Shown here piece after piece: positions 22,956 to 34,662 of a stretch of 64,000 nt of DNA; the first letter of the stretch is position 1; each line of letters starts with the position of its first letter. This DNA is from Candidatus Pelagibacter communis (GTDB taxonomy: Bacteria > Pseudomonadota > Alphaproteobacteria > Pelagibacterales > Pelagibacteraceae): NCBI RefSeq assembly GCF_012932795.1, contig NZ_LANA01000001.1:482735-546734 (forward strand). The letters are read 5' to 3'. The translations under genes and the position numbers were made by a program. Under the pieces are notes generated by a model. That model did no database searches, was not told the origin of the DNA, and saw only the letters and a list, made by a program, of their open reading frames with translations.

Positions 22956-24911
22956 ATGAAAGTACCGATTCTTATACCAAATATTTTTAATCATCCATTT
23001 ACCTATAATTCAGATTTAAATTTAAAGGTTGGAGACTATGTAGTAGTACCTTTTGGAAAATCAGAAGTTACTGGAGTTGTATGGGATGATTTTGAAAAAA
23101 AAACAAACAAAAATTTTGCAATTAAAAAAGTTTTAAGAAAATTAGATGTTCCATCACTAAAGAAAAATACAATTAAATTCTTAAATTGGTTTTCTGAATA
23201 CAATATGACCCCTAAAGGTATGGCATTAAAATTGTTATTATTAAGTAGTGGTGCCATAGAAAAGTTGCCAATTGGAGTGTATGAGCCATTCAAAATTGAC
23301 ATCAAAGAAAATGAAATAAAACTTTCTAAAGAGCAAAAAGATTCATTAAAAAAAATGAATGTATTAAATCAAAAATTTAGAGTTCATGTTTTACAAGGCA
23401 CTACGGGGTCTGGTAAAACTGTGGTTTATTTTGAGGCTTTAAAAAAGATAATTAATAAGGGTTTTCAAGGGTTAATTCTATTGCCAGAAATTGGATTAAC
23501 AGGACAATTTCAAAATAAATTTATAGAATTTTTTGGATTCAAACCTGCTGTATGGCACTCAGGTATTACAAAAAAAAATAAAGAAATTATTTGGAGTGGA
23601 ATAGCAAATGATAAAATTAAAGTTGTAATTGGTGCTCGGTCATCATTGTTTTTACCTTTTAAAAAACTAGGATTAATCATTGTTGATGAAGAACATGATC
23701 AATCTTATAAACAAGACGAGGGAGTAACTTACAATGCTAGAGATATGGCAATTTCTAGAGCATCCTTTGAAAATATTCCAATCAATTTAATAACAGCCGT
23801 CCCCTCTATTGAAACTTATGACAATATTAAAAAAGGCAAATATAGTTTATCAAAACTTGATCAAAGATATTTAAATGCATCTTTACCAAAATATGAAATA
23901 ATTAATCTTAATAATTCAAAGTTAGAATCTCAATCTTGGATATCAAAAGTAACAATTGAGAAAGTAAAATTTCATCTTGAAAAAAAAGATCAAGTATTAT
24001 TTTTTTTAAATAGAAGAGGATTTTCACCTCATGTATTATGTAAAAAATGTTTTATTAGTTATTCATGTCCAAATTGTTCAATAAATTTGGTTTATCACAA
24101 AAACAAAAAAAATTTATTATGTCACTACTGTGGATACAAAGCTTTACTAAATAGGAACTGCTCAAAAGAAGGAAAATGTGATTTTATTTTTAGTGGGCCT
24201 GGAGTTGAAAGGATATCTGATGAAGTAAAAAAAATTTTCCCCACCAAGGAAACAACTATATTTTCTAGCGATACAATGAATAAAAAAAGTTCAGTAGATG
24301 TTTTAGAAAAAATTATAGATAATAAAATTCAAATTTTAATTGGAACTCAATTAATCTCAAAAGGATTTCATTTTCCAAGCTTAAACTGTATTGTTGTTGT
24401 TGATATCGATTTATCATCACAAGGTCATGACTTACGGGGTGCAGAAAAGAATTTACAATTATATCATCAACTCTCAGGAAGAGCAGGAAGAACAGGAAAA
24501 CCAGCAACTGTTTATTTTCAAACTTATAACTTAGATACCAAAATGATAACAGACATTACAAATAAAGATCCTGATATTTTTTTAGATAAAGAACTTGAAA
24601 TTAGAAGGGAAAATAATCTTCCACCGTTTCAGAGATTTATTGCTTTAATAATTACTGGCAGCAATGAAAGAGAACTTGAAAAGGAAGCTTATAAGTTTAA
24701 AGTTTTCATAGAAAGTGCTGTCGAAGGTAGAGTTCTTGGCCCTGTAAATGCACCTATATTTAGATTAAAAAGAAAGTTCAGAGTAAGACTTTTAATCAGA
24801 GGCAGAAAATCTTTAAAAGTACAGAGTTCACTAGCCAAAATCATTGAAAAATTCAAATTTCCCACTGGAATGAAACTAACAGTTGATGTTGATCCAATAA
24901 ACTTCAATTAA
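22956..24911 (+). CDS. priA: primosomal protein N', replication restart helicase
   Basis: PriA recognises stalled forks and reloads the replicative helicase. The 651-residue protein is somewhat shorter than the E. coli form (about 730). Walker A is GTTGSGKTVVYFEA near residue 148 and the DEAH-type box is VDEEHD near 246. A paired-cysteine zinc region (CKKC, CPNC, CHYC) lies around residues 365-400. LIGTQLISKGFHFP and LSGRAGRTGKPA are helicase motifs V and VI. It stands between lpdA and the atp genes, and that placement before atpH is common in alphaproteobacteria. Confidence 0.95.
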   Translation: MKVPILIPNIFNHPFTYNSDLNLKVGDYVVVPFGKSEVTGVVWDDFEKKTNKNFAIKKVLRKLDVPSLKKNTIKFLNWFSEYNMTPKGMALKLLLLSSGAIEKLPIGVYEPFKIDIKENEIKLSKEQKDSLKKMNVLNQKFRVHVLQGTTGSGKTVVYFEALKKIINKGFQGLILLPEIGLTGQFQNKFIEFFGFKPAVWHSGITKKNKEIIWSGIANDKIKVVIGARSSLFLPFKKLGLIIVDEEHDQSYKQDEGVTYNARDMAISRASFENIPINLITAVPSIETYDNIKKGKYSLSKLDQRYLNASLPKYEIINLNNSKLESQSWISKVTIEKVKFHLEKKDQVLFFLNRRGFSPHVLCKKCFISYSCPNCSINLVYHKNKKNLLCHYCGYKALLNRNCSKEGKCDFIFSGPGVERISDEVKKIFPTKETTIFSSDTMNKKSSVDVLEKIIDNKIQILIGTQLISKGFHFPSLNCIVVVDIDLSSQGHDLRGAEKNLQLYHQLSGRAGRTGKPATVYFQTYNLDTKMITDITNKDPDIFLDKELEIRRENNLPPFQRFIALIITGSNERELEKEAYKFKVFIESAVEGRVLGPVNAPIFRLKRKFRVRLLIRGRKSLKVQSSLAKIIEKFKFPTGMKLTVDVDPINFN

Positions 24912-25021
24912 CGGTGAAAAAACAACACTTTTAGACAATGTGTGACTTGAAGAGAATTGGGTCATATGTTAATTAAAACTGAAATTTAATAAATCTTCAA
25001 TTATTTATAAGGAACAATAAG
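24912..25021 (+). promoter_or_regulatory. intergenic region before the atp operon with an SD site
   Basis: This 110-base AT-rich gap is the largest same-strand gap in the first 30 kb, so it is the likely place for the atpHAGDC promoter. I could not pick a convincing -35/-10 pair. The part that can be supported is a Shine-Dalgarno sequence, AAGGA at 25009-25013, eight bases before the TTG of atpH. It supports that start codon. Confidence 0.45.
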
Positions 25022-25579
25022 TTGAGCAAAAATAAAGGTTTTTCAGAAACATCAGCTGGCAGATACTCTTTAGCACTTTATGAGTTAGCAATAGAAGCTA
25101 ATAATTTAAGTGAGATTGAGGTTCATTCTGCTTCAATTATTAATTTAATTGCTTCAAGTAAAGATTTTAAATCTTTAATTAAGGATCCAACAAACAACAA
25201 AGAAGATCAATTGAATGCTCTAAGCAAAATTTCAGAACAATATAAATTAAATGAATTATTAACAAAATTTTTAAACTTTCTAATATCTAAAAGAAGATTC
25301 TTTTACTTAGATAAAATCCTAAAAAGCTTTGTTGAGACATGTTCAATTAAAAGAGGCGAGTTAAAAGCAGAATTAATTTCTGCAAAAGATCTTACTGAAG
25401 ATGAGATTAACAACATAAAAGAAGAATTGACTAAAAACTTTAGTTCAAAAATAAAATTAAACTACAAACATGATGCAAGTTTAATTGGGGGTTTGATTGT
25501 GCAAGTCGGAAGCACAATGGTGGACACTTCCATTAAAAATAAATTACAACAAATCGAAAATAGGATGATAGAGGCATAA
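25022..25579 (+). CDS. atpH: F1 ATP synthase delta subunit
   Basis: The delta subunit links the F1 head to the b stalk of F0. The 185-residue protein has the family layout: an alpha-helical N-terminal domain (SAGRYSLALYELA near residue 10) and a C-terminal segment IGGLIVQVGSTMVDTSIKNKLQQIE. The start is TTG, supported by an AAGGA site eight bases upstream; there is no better ATG before the conserved region. The stop is followed at once by atpA. The F0 genes are not here, which is normal for alphaproteobacteria, where F1 and F0 genes are in separate operons. Confidence 0.94.
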   Translation: MSKNKGFSETSAGRYSLALYELAIEANNLSEIEVHSASIINLIASSKDFKSLIKDPTNNKEDQLNALSKISEQYKLNELLTKFLNFLISKRRFFYLDKILKSFVETCSIKRGELKAELISAKDLTEDEINNIKEELTKNFSSKIKLNYKHDASLIGGLIVQVGSTMVDTSIKNKLQQIENRMIEA

Positions 25580-27115
25580 ATGGATATAAACCCATCAGAA
25601 GTAACAAAGATATTAAAAGAACAAATTAAAAAATTTGGCGATAAAGCTGAAGTGACTGAAGTTGGTCAAGTTTTGTCAGTAGGAGATGGTATTGCTAGAG
25701 TATACGGGCTAGATAACGTTCAAGCTGGAGAGATGGTAGAATTTTCTGATGGATCAAAAGGAATGGCTCTAAACTTAGAAAGTGAAAATGTTGGAGTTGT
25801 AATTTTTGGAGATGATAGAAAAATTAAAGAAGGTGACGTTGTTAAAAGAACAGGAAGTATTGTTGATGCACCTGTTGGAAAAGAATTATTAGGAAGAGTC
25901 GTTGATGGATTAGGAAATCCAATCGATGGTAAAGGTGCTTTAGATAAAGCAACTAAAAGAAGTAGAGTTGAAGTAAAAGCTCCTGGAATTATTCCAAGAC
26001 AATCAGTTAGTGAACCAATGCAAACAGGTTTAAAATCAATTGACAGTCTAGTTCCAGTTGGAAGAGGACAGCGTGAATTAATTATTGGTGATAGACAAAC
26101 TGGAAAAACTGCAGTTGCTATTGATGCGATCATTAACCAGAAAAAAATAAATGAATCTGGTGATGAGAAGCAAAAACTTTATTGTATCTATGTCGCTATA
26201 GGTCAAAAAAGATCTACCGTTAGACAAATTCAAAAAACTTTAGAAGAAGCTGGTGCAATGGAATATACAACAATTGTAGCCGCTACTGCTTCAGATGCTG
26301 CTCCACTTCAGTTTTTAGCGCCATATACAGGCTGTACTATGGGTGAATACTATAGAGATAATGGTATGCATTCATTAATCATCTATGATGATTTATCTAA
26401 ACAGGCTGTAGCTTATAGACAAATGTCACTTTTATTAAGAAGACCTCCAGGAAGAGAAGCTTATCCGGGAGATGTATTTTATTTACACAGTAGATTACTT
26501 GAGAGAGCAGCCAAGCTTAGTGATGAGCATGGTGGAGGTTCGTTAACCGCTCTTCCTATAATTGAAACACAAGGTGGAGACGTATCTGCTTTTATTCCTA
26601 CTAATGTTATTTCAATTACAGATGGTCAAATATTTCTTGAAACAGAGTTATTTAACCAAGGAATTAGACCAGCGATTAACGTAGGTCTATCAGTTTCTAG
26701 AGTTGGATCTGCAGCACAAACAAAAGCAATGAAAAAAGTTTCTGGTTCAATGAAGCTGGAGCTTGCTCAATATAGAGAGATGGCTGCCTTTGCACAATTC
26801 GGATCTGATTTAGATGCATCAACACAAAAACTTTTAAATAGAGGCTCAAAACTAACTGAACTTTTAAAACAAAAACAATATTCTCCTATGACAGTTGCTG
26901 AGCAAGTAATTTCAGTTTTCTGTGGAGTTAAAGGTTATTTGGATGATGTAGAGCTTAAAGATATTGCTGAGTTTGAATCTAAGATTATTGAAAAATGTAA
27001 ATCTGAAAAACCAGAAATTTTAGAATCTGTTTTAAGCTCAGGTAAGCTTGAAGAAGATACTGAAAAATCATTAGTTGAAACTATCATGGAACTTAAGAAG
27101 AACTTTAATTCTTAA
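25580..27115 (+). CDS. atpA: F1 ATP synthase alpha subunit
   Basis: This is the non-catalytic nucleotide-binding subunit of the F1 hexamer. The 511-residue protein begins [16 protein letters not shown]. It carries the P-loop [14 protein letters not shown] near residues 170-183, the Walker B region [12 protein letters not shown] near 265, and the ATP synthase alpha/beta signature around [17 protein letters not shown] near 366. It sits between atpH and atpG with gaps of 0 and 3 bases. Confidence 0.99.
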   Translation: MDINPSEVTKILKEQIKKFGDKAEVTEVGQVLSVGDGIARVYGLDNVQAGEMVEFSDGSKGMALNLESENVGVVIFGDDRKIKEGDVVKRTGSIVDAPVGKELLGRVVDGLGNPIDGKGALDKATKRSRVEVKAPGIIPRQSVSEPMQTGLKSIDSLVPVGRGQRELIIGDRQTGKTAVAIDAIINQKKINESGDEKQKLYCIYVAIGQKRSTVRQIQKTLEEAGAMEYTTIVAATASDAAPLQFLAPYTGCTMGEYYRDNGMHSLIIYDDLSKQAVAYRQMSLLLRRPPGREAYPGDVFYLHSRLLERAAKLSDEHGGGSLTALPIIETQGGDVSAFIPTNVISITDGQIFLETELFNQGIRPAINVGLSVSRVGSAAQTKAMKKVSGSMKLELAQYREMAAFAQFGSDLDASTQKLLNRGSKLTELLKQKQYSPMTVAEQVISVFCGVKGYLDDVELKDIAEFESKIIEKCKSEKPEILESVLSSGKLEEDTEKSLVETIMELKKNFNS

Positions 27116-27118
27116 AAT

Positions 27119-29414
<2,296 letters not shown>

Positions 29415-29415
<1 letters not shown>

Positions 29416-29807
29416 TGAGTGAAGAGTTTAAAATAGAAATTGTAAACCCAGAAAATTCTTTTCTTTCTAGAGAAGATGTAACAGAAGTTGTTGTACCTGC
29501 TTTTGAAGGAGAAATGGGAATTTTAAAGGATCATATCTCAATTATTTCATTTTTAAAGCCAGGGATTATTAAAATCTTTTCTAAATCAAGAGAAGACAAT
29601 TACTACGTTGAGGATGGAATTGTTGAATTTAAAAATAATAATTTATCAGTTCTAACAAGTTCTATTTTTAATATTAAAGATATTGATAAAGATAAAATTA
29701 GTGAACTACTTGCTCAAGCAGAAGAAAATTCAAAAAATAGTGACATTACAGATCAAAATAAATACTTAGTTGATCAAAAAATTGATGTGCTAAAAACTCT
29801 TAATTAA
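29415..29807 (+). CDS. atpC: F1 ATP synthase epsilon subunit
   Basis: Epsilon is the regulatory and coupling subunit at the base of the F1 shaft. The 130-residue protein has the N-terminal beta-sandwich (VVVPAFEGEMGILKDHISII near residues 25-44, then YYVEDGIVEF) and a short helical C-terminus. Its start shares one base with atpD. The last eight bases overlap the end of rppH on the other strand, and no terminator hairpin is present, so the two transcripts must run into each other. Confidence 0.94.
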
Positions 29808-30276
29808 GAATTTCTTTTACCTTCTCTTTAACATCTTTGTACACATGTAGCTTAAAGTCTACAACTAGGTCAGTTATATTTTCAAGATCAATCCATTTCC
29901 ATTCACAAAATTCAGGATTTTTAGTTTTAATATTAACTTCACTATCTTGACCTAAAAACTTCATTACAAACCACTTTTGCTCCTGACCTCTATATTTGCC
30001 TTTCCAAATAATTCCTATTAAATTTTTAGGCAAATCGTAAGAGATTAATCCATCCAATTCTTTGACTAGATCTACATTCTTGATACTAGTTTCTTCTTCT
30101 AATTCACGATAAGCAGCAGAGAGATAGTCTTCACCTTTGTCAACACCACCCTGAGGCATTTGCCAGAAATTTTTTGGATTATCAATTCTTTTTGCAACAA
30201 AGACTTTATTTTCTTTATTTATTAAAACAATTCCAACTCCACTTCTAAGAGGTAAAAGTATATCTTTATTAGTCAT
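29800..30276 (-). CDS. rppH: RNA pyrophosphohydrolase, Nudix family
   Basis: RppH removes pyrophosphate from the 5' ends of mRNAs and so starts their decay. The 158-residue protein has the normal RppH length and start (LPLRSGVGIVLINKENKVFVAKR) and the WQMPQGGVDKGE segment that leads into the Nudix box. The box runs through REL-EEE but ends EETSI, so the glycine usually found before the last hydrophobic residue is serine. The metal-binding glutamates are kept. ctpA lies directly upstream with no gap, an arrangement seen in other alphaproteobacteria. Confidence 0.92.
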   Translation of the reverse strand: MTNKDILLPLRSGVGIVLINKENKVFVAKRIDNPKNFWQMPQGGVDKGEDYLSAAYRELEEETSIKNVDLVKELDGLISYDLPKNLIGIIWKGKYRGQEQKWFVMKFLGQDSEVNIKTKNPEFCEWKWIDLENITDLVVDFKLHVYKDVKEKVKEILN

Positions 30277-31410
30277 TTATCCATTGAGTAACTTTAAAGC
30301 AAAGTTTAATTGATTATCAGTTTCAGAATTAAATTTAAAATTTTCAGAACTTTCTATTACCTCTATATCAGGTGTTACACCTACTTCAGAAATAGATTTT
30401 CCAGAAGGTAGATAATATTTTGCAATCGTTAATCTGATAGCGCCTCTATTTTTTAGAGGTATTATTGATTGAACAGAACCTTTTCCATAACTATTTTCTC
30501 CAAGTATAATAGCTCTTTTATGATCTTTTAATGCGCCAGCAACTATTTCTGATGCTGATGCTGATCCATAATTAATAAGTACAACCAATGTTTTGCCATT
30601 TGTTAAGTCACCTTTTTTTGCAAACCATTTTCTATTTTCTGAAACTTTTCGACTTTTAGTTGATACAATTTCACCATTCTCTAAAAAGAAATCTGAAATT
30701 TTAATTGCCTGAGAAAGTAAACCGCCTGGATTATTTCTTAAATCCAAAATAAATCCTTTTAGATCTTTATTTTTATTAAATTTTTTAATATTTTTTTTAA
30801 TTTGATCACTGCTATTTTCATTAAAGGAAGTCAGTCTAATATAACCAATGTTATTTTCTACAAGTTCAGATTTAACTGATTGAACTTGGATGATTTCTCT
30901 AGTTATGTTAAAGACTAATGCTTTTTTAACACCACGTCTTCTTACTGTTATTTCAATGCTTGATCCTACAGGTCCTCTCATTAAATCAACAGCTTCCATT
31001 AATGATTTTCCTTGAACCTGCACATTTTTAACTTTTACAATATAATCACCAGCTTTTAATCCTGCTTTTGAAGCAGGAGTATTATCGATTGGAGAAATTA
31101 CCTTTACAACACCAGCTTCCATACCAACTTCAATACCAAGTCCACCGAATTCACCACTTGTTTCAGTTTGCATTCCTTCAAAACTTTCTGGAGTCATGTA
31201 AGCTGAATAAGGGTCTAAAGATTGCAACAATCCATTTATTGCAGCATCCATACTTTTAGATTGATCAATCTCATTTACATATTCTTTATTAATTTTTTCA
31301 AGAACTTCACCAAATAGATCTATTTTTTTATAAATATCACTATTGTCAGAATAGCTTATTTCAAAAAAAAATAGAGCTACTGTAATAAAGGTTAATAATT
31401 TTTTCATCAT
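30277..31410 (-). CDS. ctpA: carboxy-terminal processing protease, S41 family
   Basis: This is a periplasmic serine protease that trims the C-termini of exported proteins. The 377-residue protein has an N-terminal signal peptide (Lys-Lys, then a hydrophobic stretch ending near residue 20). A PDZ domain follows (GGLGIEVGMEAGVVKVISPI near residues 92-111, then AGLKAGDYIVKVKNV), and then the S41 peptidase domain. The catalytic serine is in YGSASASEIVAGAL near residue 280, and the lysine is in NSYGKGSVQ about 25 residues on. Two adjacent ATGs are possible starts. It sits between rsfS and rppH. Confidence 0.94.
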   Translation of the reverse strand: MMKKLLTFITVALFFFEISYSDNSDIYKKIDLFGEVLEKINKEYVNEIDQSKSMDAAINGLLQSLDPYSAYMTPESFEGMQTETSGEFGGLGIEVGMEAGVVKVISPIDNTPASKAGLKAGDYIVKVKNVQVQGKSLMEAVDLMRGPVGSSIEITVRRRGVKKALVFNITREIIQVQSVKSELVENNIGYIRLTSFNENSSDQIKKNIKKFNKNKDLKGFILDLRNNPGGLLSQAIKISDFFLENGEIVSTKSRKVSENRKWFAKKGDLTNGKTLVVLINYGSASASEIVAGALKDHKRAIILGENSYGKGSVQSIIPLKNRGAIRLTIAKYYLPSGKSISEVGVTPDIEVIESSENFKFNSETDNQLNFALKLLNG

Positions 31411-31412
31411 AC

Positions 31413-31763
31413 TTAAATCATCACTTTTTCTTTAGGAATTAGCTCGGACCATATTTTTTCGAGTTCATAAAATTTTCTTTTTTCAGGATTAAATATATGA
31501 ACAATTAGATCAATACCATCAACCAATTTCCAGTCAGAACTTTCTTTTCCTTCTATTTTAGAATTTTTAACACCATTAGCTTTTAATTTTTCTAGCACTT
31601 GTTCCGATAAAGCCTGAATATGTCTTGAAGATGTTCCGCTGGCTATAATCATATAGTCTGCCATGGAACTTTTATTCTTAAGATCGATTGAAACTATATC
31701 TAAGGCTTTATTGGAATCCAGTGTATTTAAGATGATGCTTTTAAGATTTGTATTTTTTTCCAT
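31413..31763 (-). CDS. rsfS: ribosomal silencing factor RsfS
   Basis: RsfS binds ribosomal protein L14 and blocks joining of the subunits when nutrients are scarce. The 116-residue protein has the family core: DIVSIDLKNKSSMADYMIIASG near residues 21-42, RHIQALSEQVLEKL, and the DWKLVDGIDLIVHIF segment near residue 80. It follows nadD by 17 bases on the same strand, the usual nadD-rsfS pairing, and is followed after two bases by ctpA. Confidence 0.94.
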   Translation of the reverse strand: MEKNTNLKSIILNTLDSNKALDIVSIDLKNKSSMADYMIIASGTSSRHIQALSEQVLEKLKANGVKNSKIEGKESSDWKLVDGIDLIVHIFNPEKRKFYELEKIWSELIPKEKVMI

Positions 31764-31780
31764 TAATTAAATAAACCTTA

Positions 31781-32338
31781 TCAAACTTTTCTTAATTGAG
31801 AAGATGAAATATTAACTTTATTAAAATTAACAAATGTTAAGCTTTTGTTATTTGCTCTATTAAAGGTTACTGACTTTAATGATTTAGCTTTATACCCCTG
31901 GCGATCAAATACAAGGATATTACATTTTTTTACAATAGATTTCCATTTATGCCACTTATGAAAATTTATAAGATTATCAGCACCCATAATGAAATAAATT
32001 TCATTTTTTTTCTCTTTGGTTAAATGTTTAATTAAATCAATTGTCTTATTAGACCCTATCTTTTCTTCAAAAAATTTTAGTTTAATATAGTCTTTTTTTC
32101 CTATTATTTTTTTTGCAAATTTTATTCTACTTCTTAAATTTGATTTACTTTCATTTTTAAATGGATTTTGTTTTGTAATTGCCCAAATAACATTCTTTAG
32201 ATTGAATCTTTTCTTGGCTTGCTTTGATATTTCTAAGTGTCCTTTATGTGCAGGATCAAATGTACCTCCTAAAACACCAATATTTATTTTTTCAGTTTTC
32301 AATTTATTTTCTAGTTTGACCATTGCTAACAATTTCAT
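31781..32338 (-). CDS. nadD: nicotinate-nucleotide adenylyltransferase
   Basis: NadD adenylates nicotinate mononucleotide in NAD synthesis. The ATP-binding motif GGTFDPAHKGHLEIS is near the N-terminus, and the ISSSQLR motif (usual form ISSTxIR) is at the C-terminus. With the ATG at 32338 the protein has 185 residues and overlaps proA by 35 bases. A second ATG at 32323 and a TTG at 32302, one base after the proA stop, would still include the whole conserved domain, so the start is uncertain. The order proA-nadD-rsfS is common in alphaproteobacteria. Confidence 0.9.
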   Translation of the reverse strand: MKLLAMVKLENKLKTEKINIGVLGGTFDPAHKGHLEISKQAKKRFNLKNVIWAITKQNPFKNESKSNLRSRIKFAKKIIGKKDYIKLKFFEEKIGSNKTIDLIKHLTKEKKNEIYFIMGADNLINFHKWHKWKSIVKKCNILVFDRQGYKAKSLKSVTFNRANNKSLTFVNFNKVNISSSQLRKV

Positions 32339-33554
32339 ATTTGTAAGAAATGAGTTGACCTAAACCTACAGGCCCTCTTGGAGGAAGGATATTTGTTGAA
32401 ATACCAACTTCACCACCAAATCCAAACTCTCCACCATCAGCAAACTGTGTTGATGTATTGTGCATAGCTATTGAACTTTTCACATTTTTTAAAAATTTTT
32501 TTGCAGTCTTTTTATTTTTAGTAATAATAGAGTCTGTGTGCATAGTGCCATATTTGTTGATATGTTTAATTGCTTCTTCATGATTTTTTACAGTCTTTAC
32601 AGATACTGTAGGTGCTAAGTATTCCGTAGACCAGTCTTTTTCTTTTGCAGCAGAAATTTTTCCATTATAGTGTTTACATAAAAAATGGTCTCCATATATT
32701 TTACAGCCACTTTCTTCTAATCTTTTCAAAATAGGATTACAAAATTTTTTAACAATCTTCTCATGAAGCAAGATGGTTTCGGTTGCACCACAAATACTAG
32801 TATTTCTTAATTTAGCATTATAGATGATATCTATAGCCATTTTTAATTCTGCATCTTTATCAACAAAAGTGTGACATAGACCTTCTAAATGTCCAATGAT
32901 AGGTATAGCAGAAAATTCTTGAACTCTTTTTACTAAATTTTTTCCACCACGAGGTATGATTACATGAATATAATCTTTCATTCTTGAAAGCATATAATCT
33001 ACCATTTTTCTATTTTTAGAATCTACAAACTGAATAAAGTTTTCATTAACTTTATTTTCTTTGAGGGCCTTTCTAAACAATTTAGCTAAAATTTTATTAG
33101 TGTTTATTGCCTCTGAGCCTCCTTTTAAAATTACAGCATTTCCTGATTTAAAACATAAACTAGCAACATCTGAAGTAACATTGGGTCTACTTTCATATAT
33201 AACTCCAATAACCCCAATAGGAATGGATACTCTTTTAATCTTTAATCCATTAGGTCTACTCCATTTTTCAAGAGTATTATCAATAGGATTTTTTAGTTTA
33301 ATGATTTTATTTATAGAGGTTTTTATATTGTCTAATTTTTTATGATTAATAGCTAGCCTATCAATTAAATTTTTTTTAAGTCCTTTTTGTAAAGCAAATT
33401 TTATATCTTTCGTATTTTCTGCAATTATAGAGTTCTTCTCTTTATCTAGTAGGAAAGCATATCTTTTTAGAATTTTATTTTTAACCTTAGTGTTAACTTT
33501 TTCAAGTGCCGCTTTCTTAGCATTTTTCCCTATTAAATTCATATATTGGTTCAT
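32304..33554 (-). CDS. proA: gamma-glutamyl phosphate reductase
   Basis: ProA reduces glutamyl 5-phosphate to glutamate semialdehyde with NADPH, the second step of proline synthesis. The 416-residue protein belongs to the aldehyde dehydrogenase superfamily. IGVIGVIYESRPNVTSDVAS is near residues 112-131, GNAVILKGG follows, and the catalytic cysteine is in RNTSICGATETILLH near residue 250. It follows proB after one base, and its 3' end overlaps the annotated start of nadD. Confidence 0.97.
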   Translation of the reverse strand: MNQYMNLIGKNAKKAALEKVNTKVKNKILKRYAFLLDKEKNSIIAENTKDIKFALQKGLKKNLIDRLAINHKKLDNIKTSINKIIKLKNPIDNTLEKWSRPNGLKIKRVSIPIGVIGVIYESRPNVTSDVASLCFKSGNAVILKGGSEAINTNKILAKLFRKALKENKVNENFIQFVDSKNRKMVDYMLSRMKDYIHVIIPRGGKNLVKRVQEFSAIPIIGHLEGLCHTFVDKDAELKMAIDIIYNAKLRNTSICGATETILLHEKIVKKFCNPILKRLEESGCKIYGDHFLCKHYNGKISAAKEKDWSTEYLAPTVSVKTVKNHEEAIKHINKYGTMHTDSIITKNKKTAKKFLKNVKSSIAMHNTSTQFADGGEFGFGGEVGISTNILPPRGPVGLGQLISYKYEIVSNGQTRK

Positions 33555-33555
33555 T

Positions 33556-34662
33556 TTATATTTCTACCATATCATCTTTATGTATAACTTCAGACTTTGA
33601 AACATATCCTAATATTTTTTCAATTTCTTTAGAATGACAACCCATAATTCTCAATATTTCATCAGATGAGAATGAACTTAAGCCTCTAGCACATTCAAAA
33701 TTTTTTTTATTTAAAACTTTTATATGATCACCCTTTTTAAACTTACCAGATACTTTTGTAATTCCAGCTGCTAATAAACTTTTGCCATTAGAGAGAGCTT
33801 TTTTGGCACCATCATCAATAACAACTTCTCCTTTAGGAGAAATAGAACTAATAATCCATTTTTTTCTAGCATCTAATTTTGATATTTTTGGCAAGAACCA
33901 GGTACAATTATTATCTTTAAGTATTTTTTTAATAGGCCTCATAAGTAAGCCATTAGCTATTGCCATTTGGCATCCTGATAACTGACAGATTTTTGCTGCA
34001 TCAATTTTAGTTTTCATTCCACCGGTTCCATGTTCACTAATGCTTTTAGTTGCAATTTTTTCTATATCCTTATCAATATTTTTTATTTCTTTTAATAATT
34101 TTGCATTCTTATAGATTTTAGGATTTTGTGTATAAAGACCATCAACATCAGAAAGAAGTATTAGTGAGTCAGCTCCAGATATTTGTGCCACTCTAGAAGC
34201 CAGTCTATCGTTGTCACCATATTTAATTTCTGTAGTTGCTGTAGTATCGTTTTCATTAACAATGGGCACAAAGCCTAGTTGAAATAAATTATCAAATGTT
34301 CTTTTTGCATTTAATGATCTTCTTCTTTGCTCTGTATCTTCTAGTGTAAGTAAAATTTGAGATATATTAATTTTTTGTTTAACAAATATTTCTGAAAATA
34401 AGTTCATAAGCTCAATTTGTCCAATTGATGCTACTGCCTGACTTTTATCAATTTTGAGATTTTTTTTATTTAAGTTAAGTTTTTTACAGCCCATTGCAAT
34501 AGCACCTGAGCTTACAATAATAATTTTTTTATCTTTTTTAATTAATTCTCTAATATCTTTGGCAAATTCAGAAAGCCATATCTTTCTAATTTTTTTATTC
34601 TGATCTATCAATAAAGTGGAGCCAATTTTAATTACAATTATTTTAGAGTCTTTAAGATACAT
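33556..34662 (-). CDS. proB: glutamate 5-kinase
   Basis: ProB phosphorylates glutamate in the first step of proline synthesis and is usually feedback-inhibited by proline. The 368-residue protein has an amino-acid kinase domain (IVIKIGSTLL at the N-terminus, VSSGAIAMGCKKL near 51, PIVNENDTTATTEIKYGDND near 135, GTGGMKTKIDAAKI near 212) and a C-terminal PUA domain from about residue 275. It overlaps the end of obgE by 11 bases, giving the unit obgE-proB-proA. Confidence 0.97.
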   Translation of the reverse strand: MYLKDSKIIVIKIGSTLLIDQNKKIRKIWLSEFAKDIRELIKKDKKIIIVSSGAIAMGCKKLNLNKKNLKIDKSQAVASIGQIELMNLFSEIFVKQKINISQILLTLEDTEQRRRSLNAKRTFDNLFQLGFVPIVNENDTTATTEIKYGDNDRLASRVAQISGADSLILLSDVDGLYTQNPKIYKNAKLLKEIKNIDKDIEKIATKSISEHGTGGMKTKIDAAKICQLSGCQMAIANGLLMRPIKKILKDNNCTWFLPKISKLDARKKWIISSISPKGEVVIDDGAKKALSNGKSLLAAGITKVSGKFKKGDHIKVLNKKNFECARGLSSFSSDEILRIMGCHSKEIEKILGYVSKSEVIHKDDMVEI

